Below are positions 19,496-31,544 of a stretch of DNA of 64,000 nt, one piece after another. A model generated the notes under the pieces. The model made no database searches, was not told the origin of the DNA, and saw nothing but the letters and a program-made list of their open reading frames with translations. The translations under genes were made by a program, and so were the position numbers. The number at the start of each line of letters is the position of its first letter. The stretch's first letter is position 1. Source of the stretch: Paramarasmius palmivorus (lineage: Eukaryota; Basidiomycota; Agaricomycetes; Agaricales; Marasmiaceae); the NCBI GenBank assembly GCA_037176845.1, contig JAYKXP010000011.1:1-64000 (forward strand), in the 5' to 3' direction.

Positions 19496-22400
19496 CTATC
19501 GGTGACGCAGTGTTTAAAACCGGGTGAGTGTTTAAAAATTGCGTCCTGTGTACTTTCCCGACGTCCTTTTGGTCTCGGAGATTAACGGAACATGATTTTA
19601 TGCTGCTGCTCAGTAATATTGTACAGTTTTTATAGCAGAGCATTGTAGTACAGTCTTTCGAGACTGCAATCTTCTGCTCGAGGTCACTGATTTTGGCATC
19701 AATGGCTCAATTTCTTGGGCGCTCATGATGGGATACCCACAAAAATCAATTTGTATATACATATCTACCAGAACTATATGTCTTGCTGGTTTTTTAATGG
19801 TGCGCCCGCTATATGAGAGTATCGTTGAAGAAAGGACAAAGAGCGTGACGTGGACAAAAAGCGGCGATCAATCGGAGTTTGAAACAGGATGCCGATTAAA
19901 TAATGATGTCAACACGCGTCGCGTCGTTGATTTTTTTGAGTTCCAGCAAACACTTCAGAGCGCACTCTCACTCTTTCCAGTCTGCTCCTGCTAGCCTAGG
20001 GCTGCTCCTCTCTAGTTTCTCTTCTCAATGGCATGCCCAGGCCATCTCACTTTGATCCCCAGCGAGAGAAGTTCATTCAAGAAGGTGTCAGCATCCTTCG
20101 GCAGCAGGAGGAAAATGGAGAAGATCCTAACGTCAAAGCAGTCAAGCGACACCTTGACGAGAAGTACCAGACAGATGTGCCTTATGGTACTCTGTATAAT
20201 CGTTTTCATGGTTTACATCAGGCTGCACCATTTGCACATGTCAAACAGATGCTTCTTACCCCCGAACAGGAAGCTGCACTTGTCCAATGGATCACTCTCC
20301 TTTCCGATGCCGCCAATCCAGTCAGCAAACGATCATTGCGCAAGATGGCGGAGCTTCTATGCGGTAAACGGCCAGGCAGCACATGGATACGAGGATTTCT
20401 TGCACGGCACCCAGACATCAAGCTTGCACGACCATCTGGTCTGGACCCGAAGCGTGCTCAGGCTTTCAACAGGCCTGTGGTTGAACATTACTTTCAGCTA
20501 CTGTTGGAGCTTGTTGAGAAGATCCCTCCGGAGCGTCGGTACAACATGGATGAGAAGGGGTGTCAACGTGGCGGTGGAAGAAAGGTTCAGCAACGGAAGT
20601 ATTTCGTTGCAAGGAACAGGCGGCCAAAGTACAAGCATAGGAGTGACAACCTGGAGCTTGTCACAATTATTGAGTGCGTATGTGCAGATGGAACCGTGCT
20701 CACACCTGGGTTCGTTTTTTCGGGCACACAATACTGTGAGGAGTGGTTTGATGCACGGTATCCAGGGTTATGGTGCGTAATAGCTCATTCACTTTCTCAT
20801 TCTCACACTGACTTCACGTTCCACTAGCGTCTCATTATCCGAGAATGGGTGGACTAGTGACACCATTTGCCTTGAGTGGTTTCAGAAGTCATTCATACCC
20901 CAAGTCCACGAAAAACACCCGGGAAATGACCCCATCCTTCTCATCTACGACGGCCATGGCTCACATGAAACTCTGGAGCTACTCAAACTCGCAAAAGCCA
21001 ACAATATCATTCTCCTCTCACTTCCACCTCATACAACCCATCGCCTCCAACCACTTGATGTTGGTGTCTTTGGTCCATTTTCATGTGCGTGGACTGAACG
21101 CTGTGACGAGATCATTGAGACCGAAGGCCAAGAAATGCCTCGCGAGCGATTTGTGCAGGAATACATGGACGTTCGGCATCGCATGTTCAAGCCATCAACA
21201 ATAATCACTGCATGGAGGAAAAGCGGTGCCACTCCGGTCAATCCTGGAGTGTTTGACGACACCGATTATGCCCCCAGCCTTGCTACCTCATACGCTAATG
21301 CTGTTGTTCCACCATCCTTTCCAATTCAACCCTCCTTTTACAATGACGACATCCATTACAGTTTCTGTGAACACTGTCAAGAAGACGAAGAAGACGGAGA
21401 AAATGACGAAGAAGATAGCGGCAGCACCACGGACGATGCATTGCCGCCTCCACCTTCTGCTTCAACTAGCCACGGACAACCTATCATGACCCCTTCTCCC
21501 ATTACTCCCAATCATTCATTCACAGCCAGTGATCCCCCTGCACCCCCCGCATGTGCTCGTATGTCTCAAGTACCTCGGACTGTCCGGTCTCAGTATCGGA
21601 CTAAAGACGAGTATATTGCTGCGCTTGAGAAAGAGGTTATGGGTCTGCGGTCAGAGAATAGCACTATCGGTGCACATTGTCATCTGATCTATGACCAATA
21701 TGTTGGTCTCAAGCATAAACTAAACGCTAAAGAGCACCGACCCTCGAAGCGCCGCAAGGTTAATGTTGAGGCGCGATGCGGGAGAAGGAGAATGACGAGC
21801 GGCTGGCTGAGGAAGCTAGGAAGGAGGCAGAACGGAATGCAAAGGAGGCAGAGCAGAGAGAGCGTCAGAGTTTGAGGGAAGCTAGAGACAAGACCCTGCC
21901 ATTCACGGGATCCTTGAAGAGCAAGAACAAGGAGGACCTGAAAGACATTGCGCACAGTCTTGGGCTATCCCTAGAAGGTACTAACAGGGAGATAGTATCA
22001 TGCATTGAGGCATACTTTGTCTCTCATCCTGAGGTGCGCCGGTCACCAGTTTACGCCGGTCTCACACTATCAAATTCTTGAGGTCATCGAGGCAATGCAA
22101 TAGCTAATGCAGTCCCTGCCTCAGATACAGCCTCTTCCTCGTCTCCACTCAGTGTGCCCCTTCGTGGTGCATCTAATTTCAATGCCACATCTGCTTCTCA
22201 AAACCTCCACAATTTAGATTCACTGTATCATACTGATCATGATGCTTTCGGCCAAGCTGGTCCGTCTTCTAGGTACATTCCCCTTAGCTCTATCGCACAT
22301 AACCCCCACATTGTCCATAACAATAGTCATTCGAGTTAATGAGTTTACTGTACATATTTCTTACAGTCAATGTAACAATGTTTCATAGTTTCAAGCAACA

Positions 22401-22808
22401 TTTGGTGCTTAGCCTGTGCCTTCATCCTTCTTATCTATTGGTCTATGTGGTTCTGTAACAGTTCGGAGCCTTAATGTTACACCATGCAAAAGATAAACAT
22501 GGTCGAAGGCACGACAGGGTGTATTCCGGGCTTCTTGGACAAATCTGATGCCAATTCTCGGCATTTTGTTGGCAAGGTGACATTCTGTGACATTCCGTGA
22601 CTGATGGTTTTAAACACTCCCCTTTTGCGACCCCTCTGTCCAGCACTCCTCTTACGCCAAATTTATTGAACGAATCCCCTCAAGATTTCAAAAGTAGCTA
22701 CCTAAGATACCATTCTAGTTTATGTGTGGTTCCGAGGAGAGGAAACCCACAGGAAGGGTTAGTCCGAGATCCATTTTCCAAAAATTTTAAACACCCCCCC
22801 ACTGATAG
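19496..22808 (+). mobile_element. Pogo-like (Tc1/mariner superfamily) DNA transposon, about 3.3 kb
   Basis: The ends are inverted (CTATCGGTG at 19496 and CACTGATAG at 22800-22808, one mismatch), and both are flanked by TA (19494-19495 and 22809-22810), the target duplication of this superfamily. Subterminal GTGTTTAAAA repeats occur in mirror orientation: 19510-19519 and 19528-19537 at the left, 22608-22617 and 22785-22794 (as TTTTAAACAC) at the right. The element encodes a CENPB-type transposase. Exact ends could be shifted by 2-3 bp because TA also occurs inside the repeat. Confidence 0.75.
20033..22339 (+). pseudogene. Pogo-type transposase (CENPB HTH, DDE_1), frameshifted and with a premature stop
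   Basis: Exon 1 is 20033-20772 and exon 2 starts at 20828 after a 55-bp GT..AG intron. The N-terminus has a Psq/CENPB helix-turn-helix region (VKAVKRHLDEKYQT, KRSLRKMAELLCGKRPGSTW). The DDE_1 catalytic core shows NMDEKG, LIYDGHGSH and LQPLDVGVFGP, the three-Asp pattern of pogo/Fot1 transposases. An acidic and proline-rich region, a coiled coil and a C-terminal SAP-like segment (KNKEDLKDIAHSLGL) follow. The frame shifts by one base near 21776, and a TGA at 22079-22081 interrupts a frame that continues to TAA at 22339. It cuts and pastes the element when intact; this copy is probably inactive. Confidence 0.8.
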
Positions 22809-22913
22809 TAGATACTCCCTTACAATGCAAACATTCTGGAGCCAGAAACACTGCACACTACCCTAGAACCCAACTTTTCATGGTAAAATCCTGCACTTTT
22901 CCTCAACAGACAC

Positions 22914-22999
22914 GGGGCCTTAGCTCAGCGGTAGAGCATCTGATTCCAGTATCACATGACTGTTCCAGAAGGTCGTCCGTTCAATCCGGGCAGGCCTCA
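22914..22999 (+). tRNA. tRNA-Trp (CCA), with a short intron
   Basis: The acceptor stem GGGGCCT (22914-22920) pairs with AGGCCTC (22992-22998). The D arm is GCTC..GAGC, and the T arm GTCCG-TTCAATC-CGGGC pairs fully. The anticodon CCA is at 22946-22948, followed by an intron of about 14 nt. The anticodon stem has four good pairs and one A-C mismatch. A TCTTTTT run after the end suits Pol III termination. A different anticodon after another intron choice is possible but less likely. Confidence 0.75.
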
Positions 23000-23515
23000 C
23001 TCTTTTTATGTTGATGTAGAATGAATTTGTGGAAGGAAGCACGAGGTAAAGAGCCGGAAAAAGTCCGCGAGAGGTAGGCGCTTCGAGTTTTTGTTTATAC
23101 TTGTAATTCGCGCGTAGAAACATATTTGGGAATATATAGAAGCCATTGTTCACAAGAATGTACCGCAATTCACTGGGGGTAAAGGTGGAACAGAGGAATG
23201 CCACCGGAACCAGCGCGACACAGATGGGCGCTTAATTTGCGCGCGGCGACGTCACGTGGCAGCTTTGGGCTGTGTCCCTCGACTCGATGGATTTTAACTG
23301 GAAGCCATTACGCATCTAGTATGGGTACATATTTTATACCAGCCATTTCTGTTTGAATATACAAAGACTGATTGTTGAGCGACGCCGGTTACATACTTGG
23401 GAAAAAGCCGTCGGTGCGGTGTTACGCCCAGATTTCTATTCGCCGACAAGCTCCGATCAACCTTGCCATTGCATTGGATCATCATGTCTACTGAACCCCT
23501 TGCTCTGCCCCAGGC

Positions 23516-26500
23516 ATGCACAAATCTACCCCAACAACCAAAGATGCTGAGGTGCGTATTTCACTCTTCTTAAAATAGCTGAAACTGACTTTTTTCACCC
23601 AAGTCAGCCTACGCAAAGGCCACGAGAGCGGAGCTGGCTCAAGATTATAATTCAGCATTCCAAAGTTATATCAAAGCAGCAGAACTATTCTTACACCTCA
23701 GTAGAACGAATACCTCTGATGAAAAGAAGAAAGAGAAGTGGAAGAATGATGCGGACAAGGCTCTCCAACGAGCGGAGAAGATCAAACAATTCACCGACAG
23801 ATTGGGTGGCTCTCGACGAATCTCCAGCACATCTACTGCAGGACCACATGCTGAATCAACACCTTCGATAAGTCTGACACCGGTAGCTATTGATCCATTT
23901 TCACCGCGTAAGTTTCAAGGTGGACTCATCATCGTGTTCATCTCTGATCAAAACCAACAGAGGAGCAGTCCTATATTCTGAAGAAAGGCGGTTCGGTGAA
24001 TGGGTTAGTCGTCCCGCTTTGGGAAGATAGTCACCGTGGAGACCCACGGTCTGTTTCGTGCGTGTTCCCGGACATTTGAGTTACGATAGCCTTCCTAACA
24101 CCCGGCTTCTTTATTATTAGGTGCAATCCCCGACTGTCAGCTACGCACGAAGAAATGTCAGCATGCTGGCGACAACCCGATGACACTGAATATTCAGCCA
24201 TCCTGTCCACCGACATCTCACCTCAGGATATATCCCAGAACATTATCGCAGATTGCTCCGTGTGTTCTTCAATATCTGTATGTTTAGAACATGCACAAAG
24301 ATTTGGCACCAACGTACGGATGTTCAACCTCAATCGTGCTCCCCTCATTGACATGGTCTATTTGCAGCTCGCGAGCTCTATCCTCCATCCAGTGTCACAC
24401 GAAGCGTCCAACGTCTATCAGCTCAAGATCTTCTTCAATGGTGCCTGGAGAAGGGTAAGAATACCATACTATTCTCGTGGCGTCCAGATTATTGACCGTT
24501 ACAATATAGATCAGTAAGTGATGTTCATAGGAGTCAGGGATCGCCATTAATGCGGTCGGGTTTCTAGCGATAGACAGCCAGCTCCCATATCACCCGGGTC
24601 TCGGCATCCCTCTTTGTTTGACTTGTTCGCCACCACACCAAAAGCCAGTGTTATGGCCTACGCTTCTCGAGAAAGGGGTATGCCCATTTGCTTCAGCCAC
24701 GTGAATGCCCTTACTGAACAAGTATCCCAGTACATGAAGTTGATGGGGGGCTATGATTTCCCCGGATCGTAGGTGTCCTCCCAAAGTACAACCAGTTATG
24801 TGCTAACGGCGCTCACAGGAATTCAAGCATCGATATACAGTACGTTTATCACCACTCCTTGTCGTTGCATAGATGTCACAAAACACTACTTAGTACGCTT
24901 ACTGGTTGGATACCAGAACACCTAGACGTCAAGAGGTCCGTCATCTACACATAATCCGCATAATGGCTGACTCTGTTTAAAGTCCCAATTTTGAGCGAGA
25001 AAGTACATGGGCAAGGCTCCTCGACGGCTTTATCAAAGGTCAGCAGTATAAATGTCACTTACGCATCCCAAGCTGAGACCTTGCAGGTCGCTGCATGGTT
25101 ACAGTTGGCTCTGGCAAATACTTTCATCCAGATGAAGGCGGGTTGGAGCTCTTACCGTCTCATAGCTATGCAGTGATCGGTATGACGACCGTCATTTCGC
25201 GTCTTCGAACTAGCTAACACGGTGAATTACAAGACATGCAAGATGATGGCAGTGAAAGATTCATTACTATCCTGGATCCCTGGGTACGACCATCGGATTC
25301 CAGCCTTCCGATTGACCAGTCATCTAGTGCGTCACTTTCTTGTAAACATTTCTCACTTTTCAACGATACTTCACAGGGACTTTGGTTGTACCATGGTCGC
25401 GTGCTATCAATGTATTTGAGGGCATTTATCTCAGTTGGGACCCAAAGATATGGCCAAAAACCTTGACGCATCATGGGTAAGGAAATAATCAGAGCTATCT
25501 TCATATACTCATTCCTTTTTAGATGGTGGCGAGTAAACGACGGCAAAACCTGTAAGGTCCCGTCTACCCCATTGTTTTGAGGTAATGCTCACTGTGGTAC
25601 AGCATCCTCACATCTTCGGGTAAAAATATCCTCGAACTTGGACACGGAGATATGGGTATTACTGTCCCGGCACGTCGCAGATACCCGCAAGACTTCCGAG
25701 TTTATTGCCTTGAAGGTTCAACTGGAAGACGACGCTGCAGGACGGTCAATGGTCTTTGGCGATGACCATACAATATCTAAGAAGGTCAAATACACCAACA
25801 GCCCGCATGTGCTCGTACGTCGTACCTCACTAGACCTGCTCGCCCGACCTCTCATAACCCATCTAGACTAGAGTACAGGTCCCAGCATCACAGCTACAGT
25901 CATCAGGCACCCTCTCCGTTTCTGCTTGTTACGAAGGCGCATCGACAGTTGATGTTGCCTACACAGCGACCGTCTACGCCGGAGCTGATGCAGAAATTGC
26001 ATGGGAGCAACAACCTCAGGGTGTCGTCTATCGTGAAAGAGTATGACCAATGCATCGTCTGAGATGTCTGCTAACTGTCTTTCACAGTTAACCGGTTCTT
26101 TGACAACCAAGAATGCAGGAGGTAACTCGACATATCCAAGCTTCATGATCAATCCGCAATATCACCTCCACATTCGCCCTCCGGACAATGTCGTTGCACG
26201 ATCTTCCAAGGCACACGTTACAGTGACCATGGAAGGTAACAAGGAGCTTCCGATGCATATCATGATCGTTTGGTCGCAAGGTCAACGCATAATCGAGTGA
26301 GTTGCATTTGGCTTACTATCTAGTTCTTTACTCAGAAAATTGCATCAGACCATCGGAGAAGGACATCGTGGTCACATCTGGTCGGTATAGTTACGGGTTG
26401 GCTAGACTGGCTGTCAAATTAGCTCGTACGATGTTTCCTTTTAGAAGGCGCGAGCATCAACTAACAAGTTGTTTAGCGGGAGACTATAACATTATTGTGT

Positions 26501-27089
26501 CCACTTTTGAGCCCCATCATACTGGAGAATATAACTTAAACGTGGCAAGCTCTCTCCCGTTTGAAATCAGTAGTATATTGCAAGAAGGTGCTGGCATGTT
26601 CAGCAAGACTATTCGAGGGCTCTGGTATGATAATCTTCTCGTCAAATCTGCACGCTCTGATTTCCTGCTAGGAATGCTACAACAGCTGCTGGTGCACCAA
26701 GCTACGGCCGCTATTTCCGGAACCCCTTGTTTAAATTCAGCCTTGCCACCCAGGCCAAGATACAGTATGTCGTATCACCTTCCATGCACTACTCGTTTTC
26801 ACAACGATTCAGGATACGGCTACAGCTTGACAAACCCCAGTCATCAACCTCCTTGAACGTCACTATTTATCCTGCCTCACAAGGCTTGAGCCCCGATCGT
26901 CATGTCTGTACTTCCGGAGGCTACGAGGACGCTCTGTCCGGAGTCATCACTCCCATGACCACCCTCTCCAAAGGGAAATACTGGATTATCCCCTCGACAT
27001 ACAACCCTGGTGTACAGACCTCCTTCAAACTGATAGTATACAGTTCGGTGTCGGTGGAACCTGTTCAGCAGCTGGCTCAGGTGACTTGA
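23516..27089 (+). CDS. RIM13: Calpain-like cysteine protease, RIM13/PalB family
   Basis: A multi-exon gene. Exons 23516-23551, 23604-23907, 23961-24057 and the one starting at 24121 join in frame; later exons are clear by homology but not all junctions are fixed. The N-terminus is a MIT domain (AKATRAELAQDYNSAFQSYIKAA has the usual pattern). The protease core shows the catalytic Cys (IIADCSVCSSISVCLEH), a YMKLMGGYDFPGS segment, and the catalytic His (LPSHSYAV). The position normally occupied by Asn reads ILDPWV, an Asp. Two calpain domain III/C2-like modules follow to the stop. Members are recruited by ESCRT-III and process the Rim101/PacC regulator in alkaline-pH signalling. The exon boundary near 24,440-24,560 did not resolve cleanly (possible extra intron or indel). 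Confidence 0.85.
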
Positions 27090-27131
27090 TGTGCTGTTGC
27101 AGGCTTTGCAGTGGACTAGATGTCTATTCAA

Positions 27132-28904
27132 TTATTGTAGCTTCTTCGTCGAAGATATGCGGAATGCAGTCGAGGAGAGTAGATACTCGTTGACCCTTTT
27201 CAGGGTATTCCTTGACGGATTGGCCTCTGGTCGATCCGATATGATCCATTCCAACCTTGTTCTAATGGTGGACTTATCTGGAGTACACTCAGTTAGGAAT
27301 ATATCCATTTTCCAAACTAGCACGTAGAACGCACCAGGAACCTCGGCCGATTCAGCCCCGACAAACACACCGTCTGAGTTGAAGAATTTCTGCAATGCGG
27401 CGACTGCGATACCTACGCCAAGGTCGTTTCCAGTGGGACATGCAACGCACACTGGTAGTCCTTGGGAAAGGCATGATTGAATAAAGTCCATCGAACGAGG
27501 TAGGACCACCTGTAGGAAATGCATTTGTCCTTTCTTTCCTTCTGGAATGAATATGCGTAATATCGTTCCCCGTTCATCTAAATTGACATGCGCCTCGCTC
27601 TCAAACTGTTCTTCGTGAGAGAGCAGCACATAGGCAACACCGACACCGACGCGAATATCTTTCAAAGCACACAGAAGCAGTCTACTATCGACTTTGCTGA
27701 TTTCAGTTGGGGGAACGCCCATTTCCTGATTCGATTTGGAGTTGTGGACAACCGAGGCGACGACATCGCTGACTTCGTTCCTCGAGGCCGACAGAATGGT
27801 TTGTTGATTGGCCCAAAAAACACTGGGTGTCAAACCCTTGGAAAGAGGTTTAGATATTTCGAGATGTCATTTTAACCCGACTCCACACTCACCATCCCCC
27901 AAAGCTCGTGATCATCGCCAGAACCTTGAACATACGCATATCCACCAGTTCGACGGTCCATCCCTAACTCCATTTGTTTCGATGCAGACACGCATATGAT
28001 AGGGAGAAACCCCGACTCCCCATGAAACTTTGGGAAAGTGGATGAGGCGGGCGTAATCCAGATTGGTCGGAGTGGGCGAGAGAGTTTTGGGAGTGTATAT
28101 GTCGAGTTCTGGACGATACGTTAGAGTAGATCCGTAATCTGGGGATTCGATAAGCGTACGTTCAGTGCTACGGCCCATCCTGGTAGTAACTTCTCAATCT
28201 GATCGTGCTCTTGCCTGCTCACTGAGGTCGGTGGTGTGTGTAGCGATACATCCCAGTTTTGCTTATCGACTTCCTCCGGGAACTTCAGCAAGATGGCTGC
28301 GTTGATGACTGCGCACCAGATTGGTACGGTCTTTGAGAGTGCATCAGGAATACGCTTTCCAGCTCGAGTTGAATCCACCAATATCAGCCTTGGTTCTGAG
28401 TGTGAGAACGGAACTGTAGGCATAGAACTGGACACACACCCGCCAGATTGTGCTATGAGAGACAGTAAATGAAGATTCGGTCTCCGAAGATTGAATTTCC
28501 AATTGGAAGTGTGTCCGTCAGTGGATTTAAAGTAGGCTGGATAGGGCGCTGACTAGAAAAACGTATTGAAAACGGTGCTATGATCTTCCCTGGGATGGCT
28601 CACGATATCGGGGGAATTCGAAGTATACCAAGCCCCGCACCGCAAATTCGCTGTAGCAACGGGCTTAGCCCAAAAGAAGGGAGACAGGAGAAGAGAGCTT
28701 ACGCAGGAGAGGTATATCAGGATACGCGTCGTGAACCTGTTCGACAAACTTGATATCTTCTTCTATCGAATGCAAGCGATTGAATAGATCCAGCGATTCT
28801 TTTCGTAAGTGAGCGAACGTCTCGTTCTGGATGTTGAGCTTGAGATCCAGCTCATTGGCAAGGTCTTCGTTGTGGTTAAGGAACAAAGGCATGTCACGTC
28901 TCAC
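27132..28904 (-). CDS. RIT1: tRNA A64-2'-O-ribosylphosphate transferase, Rit1 family
   Basis: Rit1 adds a ribosyl phosphate at position 64 of initiator tRNA-Met, keeping it out of elongation. The N-terminal exon (28904 to about 28700) has RKESLDLFNRLHSIEEDIKF. The next exons carry NLRCGAWYTS, a substrate-domain segment with FKSTDGHTSNWKFNLRRPNL, then LILVDSTRAGKRIPDALSKT and PIWCAVINAAI. The last exon holds the phosphatase-like C-terminal domain (VCVACPTGNDLGVGIAVAAL) and ends with IRTRLEWIISDRPEANPSR. The start could be at 28904 or an in-frame Met 12 bp downstream. It is convergent with RIM13, with 42 bp between the stops. Confidence 0.88.
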
Positions 28905-29105
28905 AATATTGGGTCAAAACGAGCGCGATATAGCTGACATTACTGTAATGCAAAAAAGAACGACAGGAGAGAATGAAATACGGGAGTGTGCCTACGAATA
29001 AGTAATATCACAGATCAAAACATTGTCCATGAGCATCGTCGTTTTCTAATACCGCTCACTACCACCAAGTGCATATAAAGGTAATCAGTCCGTTCCATGT
29101 AACTA

Positions 29106-30355
29106 TCAATATCCTCCAGCAGGAGGGTAGCCTCCTCGTCCTTTCTGGTTATACATTTGTGAACCACTAATTCCTCCCACCAGCGAGGCAGGTTTGCCAC
29201 CGTACTGGTTGAATTGAGCGTTGGGAGGAGCGTATTGGTAACTACTACCAACATCTTCCTCAGAGTAATCACCGCCAGGTGCAGACGCTGCCGAAGAGCC
29301 TCCATAACCTCCGGCGAGTAGGGGGTCCTTGACTTCCCAAACGGTTGCTTTGGAACCAACCGAGAATTCGAGGTCCTCACGCTATGCCGGCAAGTGTCAA
29401 ACAAGAAGACGAGAGACAGACCAATTCGGCTTACCGTGATACTGTCCCAATATTTGTAGACCATCATCACCGCAAGGAGAACGCACAGCTCGGAGAAGAA
29501 TAGGCCGTCAATGTAGTGCTGAATGGCGTCGCAAATGGTGTTGGAGAAAGCGAAGAGCAGCACCATGCCGACAACCCAGAAAGCCGTGCCGAAAACGATG
29601 TCACCAATGGGCCAGCGGTCTTCCAGAGTACGGAAGACGAGAATGAGTTGCGAGACAACGTAGATGGCCGTACAGATGAGTGGCCAGAGGATGTATATAA
29701 TCCATAATGCGATGGTCTTGTTGTATGACATTCCAGCGATGCCTTTGAAGGTCGCAAAGGCAAAGAAAAATCCAACGGCAAAGAGGACAAAGCTAGAGAT
29801 ACGGATGAACCACAGGGATCGAGGAGTACCGTCTTCTGCGAATTGGAAACCGACGAAGGCGTTGACGAGGAGACAGCAATATGCTGATGCAACGAGACCT
29901 GTATATATCGCCGCGAATATCTAAAGGCCACATGAGCTGTTGCACCACGGTCATTGAGCATCTGGCGTACCTGGTAAGCCCCGCTCGACGTCGGTATAAT
30001 CCCCGAGTCCAAGAAAATTGCAAGAAGCTGTATCACAGCATATGTCCAGAAAAACTGAACGATTTCCTTCCTTCCAACCGCCGTGTACTTGCTTCGTATG
30101 TGATAAATCATAATAGCGGTCATAATAATGGCGACGATGTGGATAAAACAGGTTGCTACCAAATTGACGTCAGTTACGAGGTAATAGGCAACATGGAAGA
30201 GGCTACACACAGGGTTGAAAGATCAATGTCCCGCCAACGTCTACATTTCTGCTATAGCATGTAGGCTCGATGCCTTGCTCTGTGCCCACAAGAGGACACA
30301 CAACCAGCGCTGCTGTCTCGCAAAGCGAATCGAATGAGCCGAATTTGATGCCCAT
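29106..30355 (-). CDS. CHS7: Chitin synthase export chaperone CHS7
   Basis: Chs7 is an ER membrane chaperone needed for export of chitin synthase III. The start at 30355 gives [20 protein letters not shown], followed by the conserved [16 protein letters not shown]. After an intron come the transmembrane blocks: [49 protein letters not shown], then [38 protein letters not shown] and [13 protein letters not shown]. About seven membrane segments are present, as in the family. The last exon encodes [20 protein letters not shown] and a Gly/Tyr/Pro-rich tail ending at TGA 29106. All introns are short GT..AG; no damage is seen. Confidence 0.9.
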
Positions 30356-31544
30356 GCTCCGTTCTTCCTCTTCAGCTAACTAGCTGACAAGTTTTCGGGT
30401 ATTAAGAAAGAGATGAAGAATCGGTTTATAAGGGAATCGGGGAAAGGAAAGGGGAAAATGGCGTCGTCGCCGTCGATGGTGGTGGAGAGGAGATCAGGCG
30501 TTGTATTTGTCTCTGCTTGCAGAGGCCTGGTAAAGTTCGCACGCTTGTACTATTGGCTCATCCATCACACGTTGTAAATCTCCATGTCATCTTGCGCGTT
30601 CACATCGGTAGAGAGAAAGGTAACAGAATGAAGAGCTGTCATTCCGTGGGTTTCTTTGCCATTCGGTGCGATTTTAAACTATCGATTCGAAAGAACTGAC
30701 TCAAAGAGCCATTCGTTCAGCAATTCTGACTCGCCGCCACACCTTCTATGAACCATGTCCCGGGTCTTCCAGGCTGGTTGTCCAGATCAGAGCTTTAAGG
30801 TACAGGAGATGAATGACTGCGGTGCTCGTGGAATGGCAACTCGCCAATCCATTTGACAACAGCAATGATAAACTCCTGGAATCTCTGTTTTCTGCAGACT
30901 CGCGTGAGCACGAGAGCTGACCGGAGCACTCAAACTTAATCCCCGTGTTCTTTGGGACCTACGAACTGGCCATATGTCCCATCAGGATGTCATATATCTG
31001 CTCATTCGCGGTCAATACTAGTTCATATGCATACACTTGCGATTCCAAGTCCGCACTACTCGGCCTAAATAGCTGATGCTTCCAAACGAGCATAGTCAAT
31101 TTTCGGTAAGTGAGATCTGTCCAATCCAGCATGATGCAAATCTTTCATGTCGCATACCTCCGACTCGTAGTGGTCTGCGAGACACTTTCCATGAGTTGAC
31201 CACGCCCATCTCAGTCCGTTGACCTCCTCTGGCTCTGATGTTCCTTGTTCGCCATTTAGCCTTCTAAATTTCGTTGTGGCGTGCATCGCGCATTATCTGC
31301 GTTTCAACACTGCTGCTGTTTCGCCATTTCCGCATGTGTGGTCCCAAAGAGGTGGTACTCGATTATCAGCATGCCTTCACCTGGGAATGTGCCGATTCGC
31401 TATGCGATAGAATGCACTTTTATGGCTCGGGCAATCAATGGACGGAATAATGGTGTGTGTTCTATTCCAAGTTTCCAATAGCATTTTGGCTAAGAATTAT
31501 TCGGCGTGATTACAGTACTTCCAATTACCCTATGGTGTATGGGA
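30356..31544. other. Intergenic region between CHS7 and panB
   Basis: It holds the CHS7 upstream region and the panB 3' flank. Short frames exist on both strands (for example minus 31286-31065), but none shows a domain, consistent exon structure or codon pattern that I can support. No repeat or RNA gene was recognised. Confidence 0.5.

Noticed and set aside
24440..24560. Possible frameshift in the RIM13 gene
   Set aside because: The downstream frame (LPYHPGLGIP... then YMKLMGGYDF) is intact, and motifs continue to the end. An unresolved intron boundary explains it as well as a mutation, so it is not called a pseudogene.
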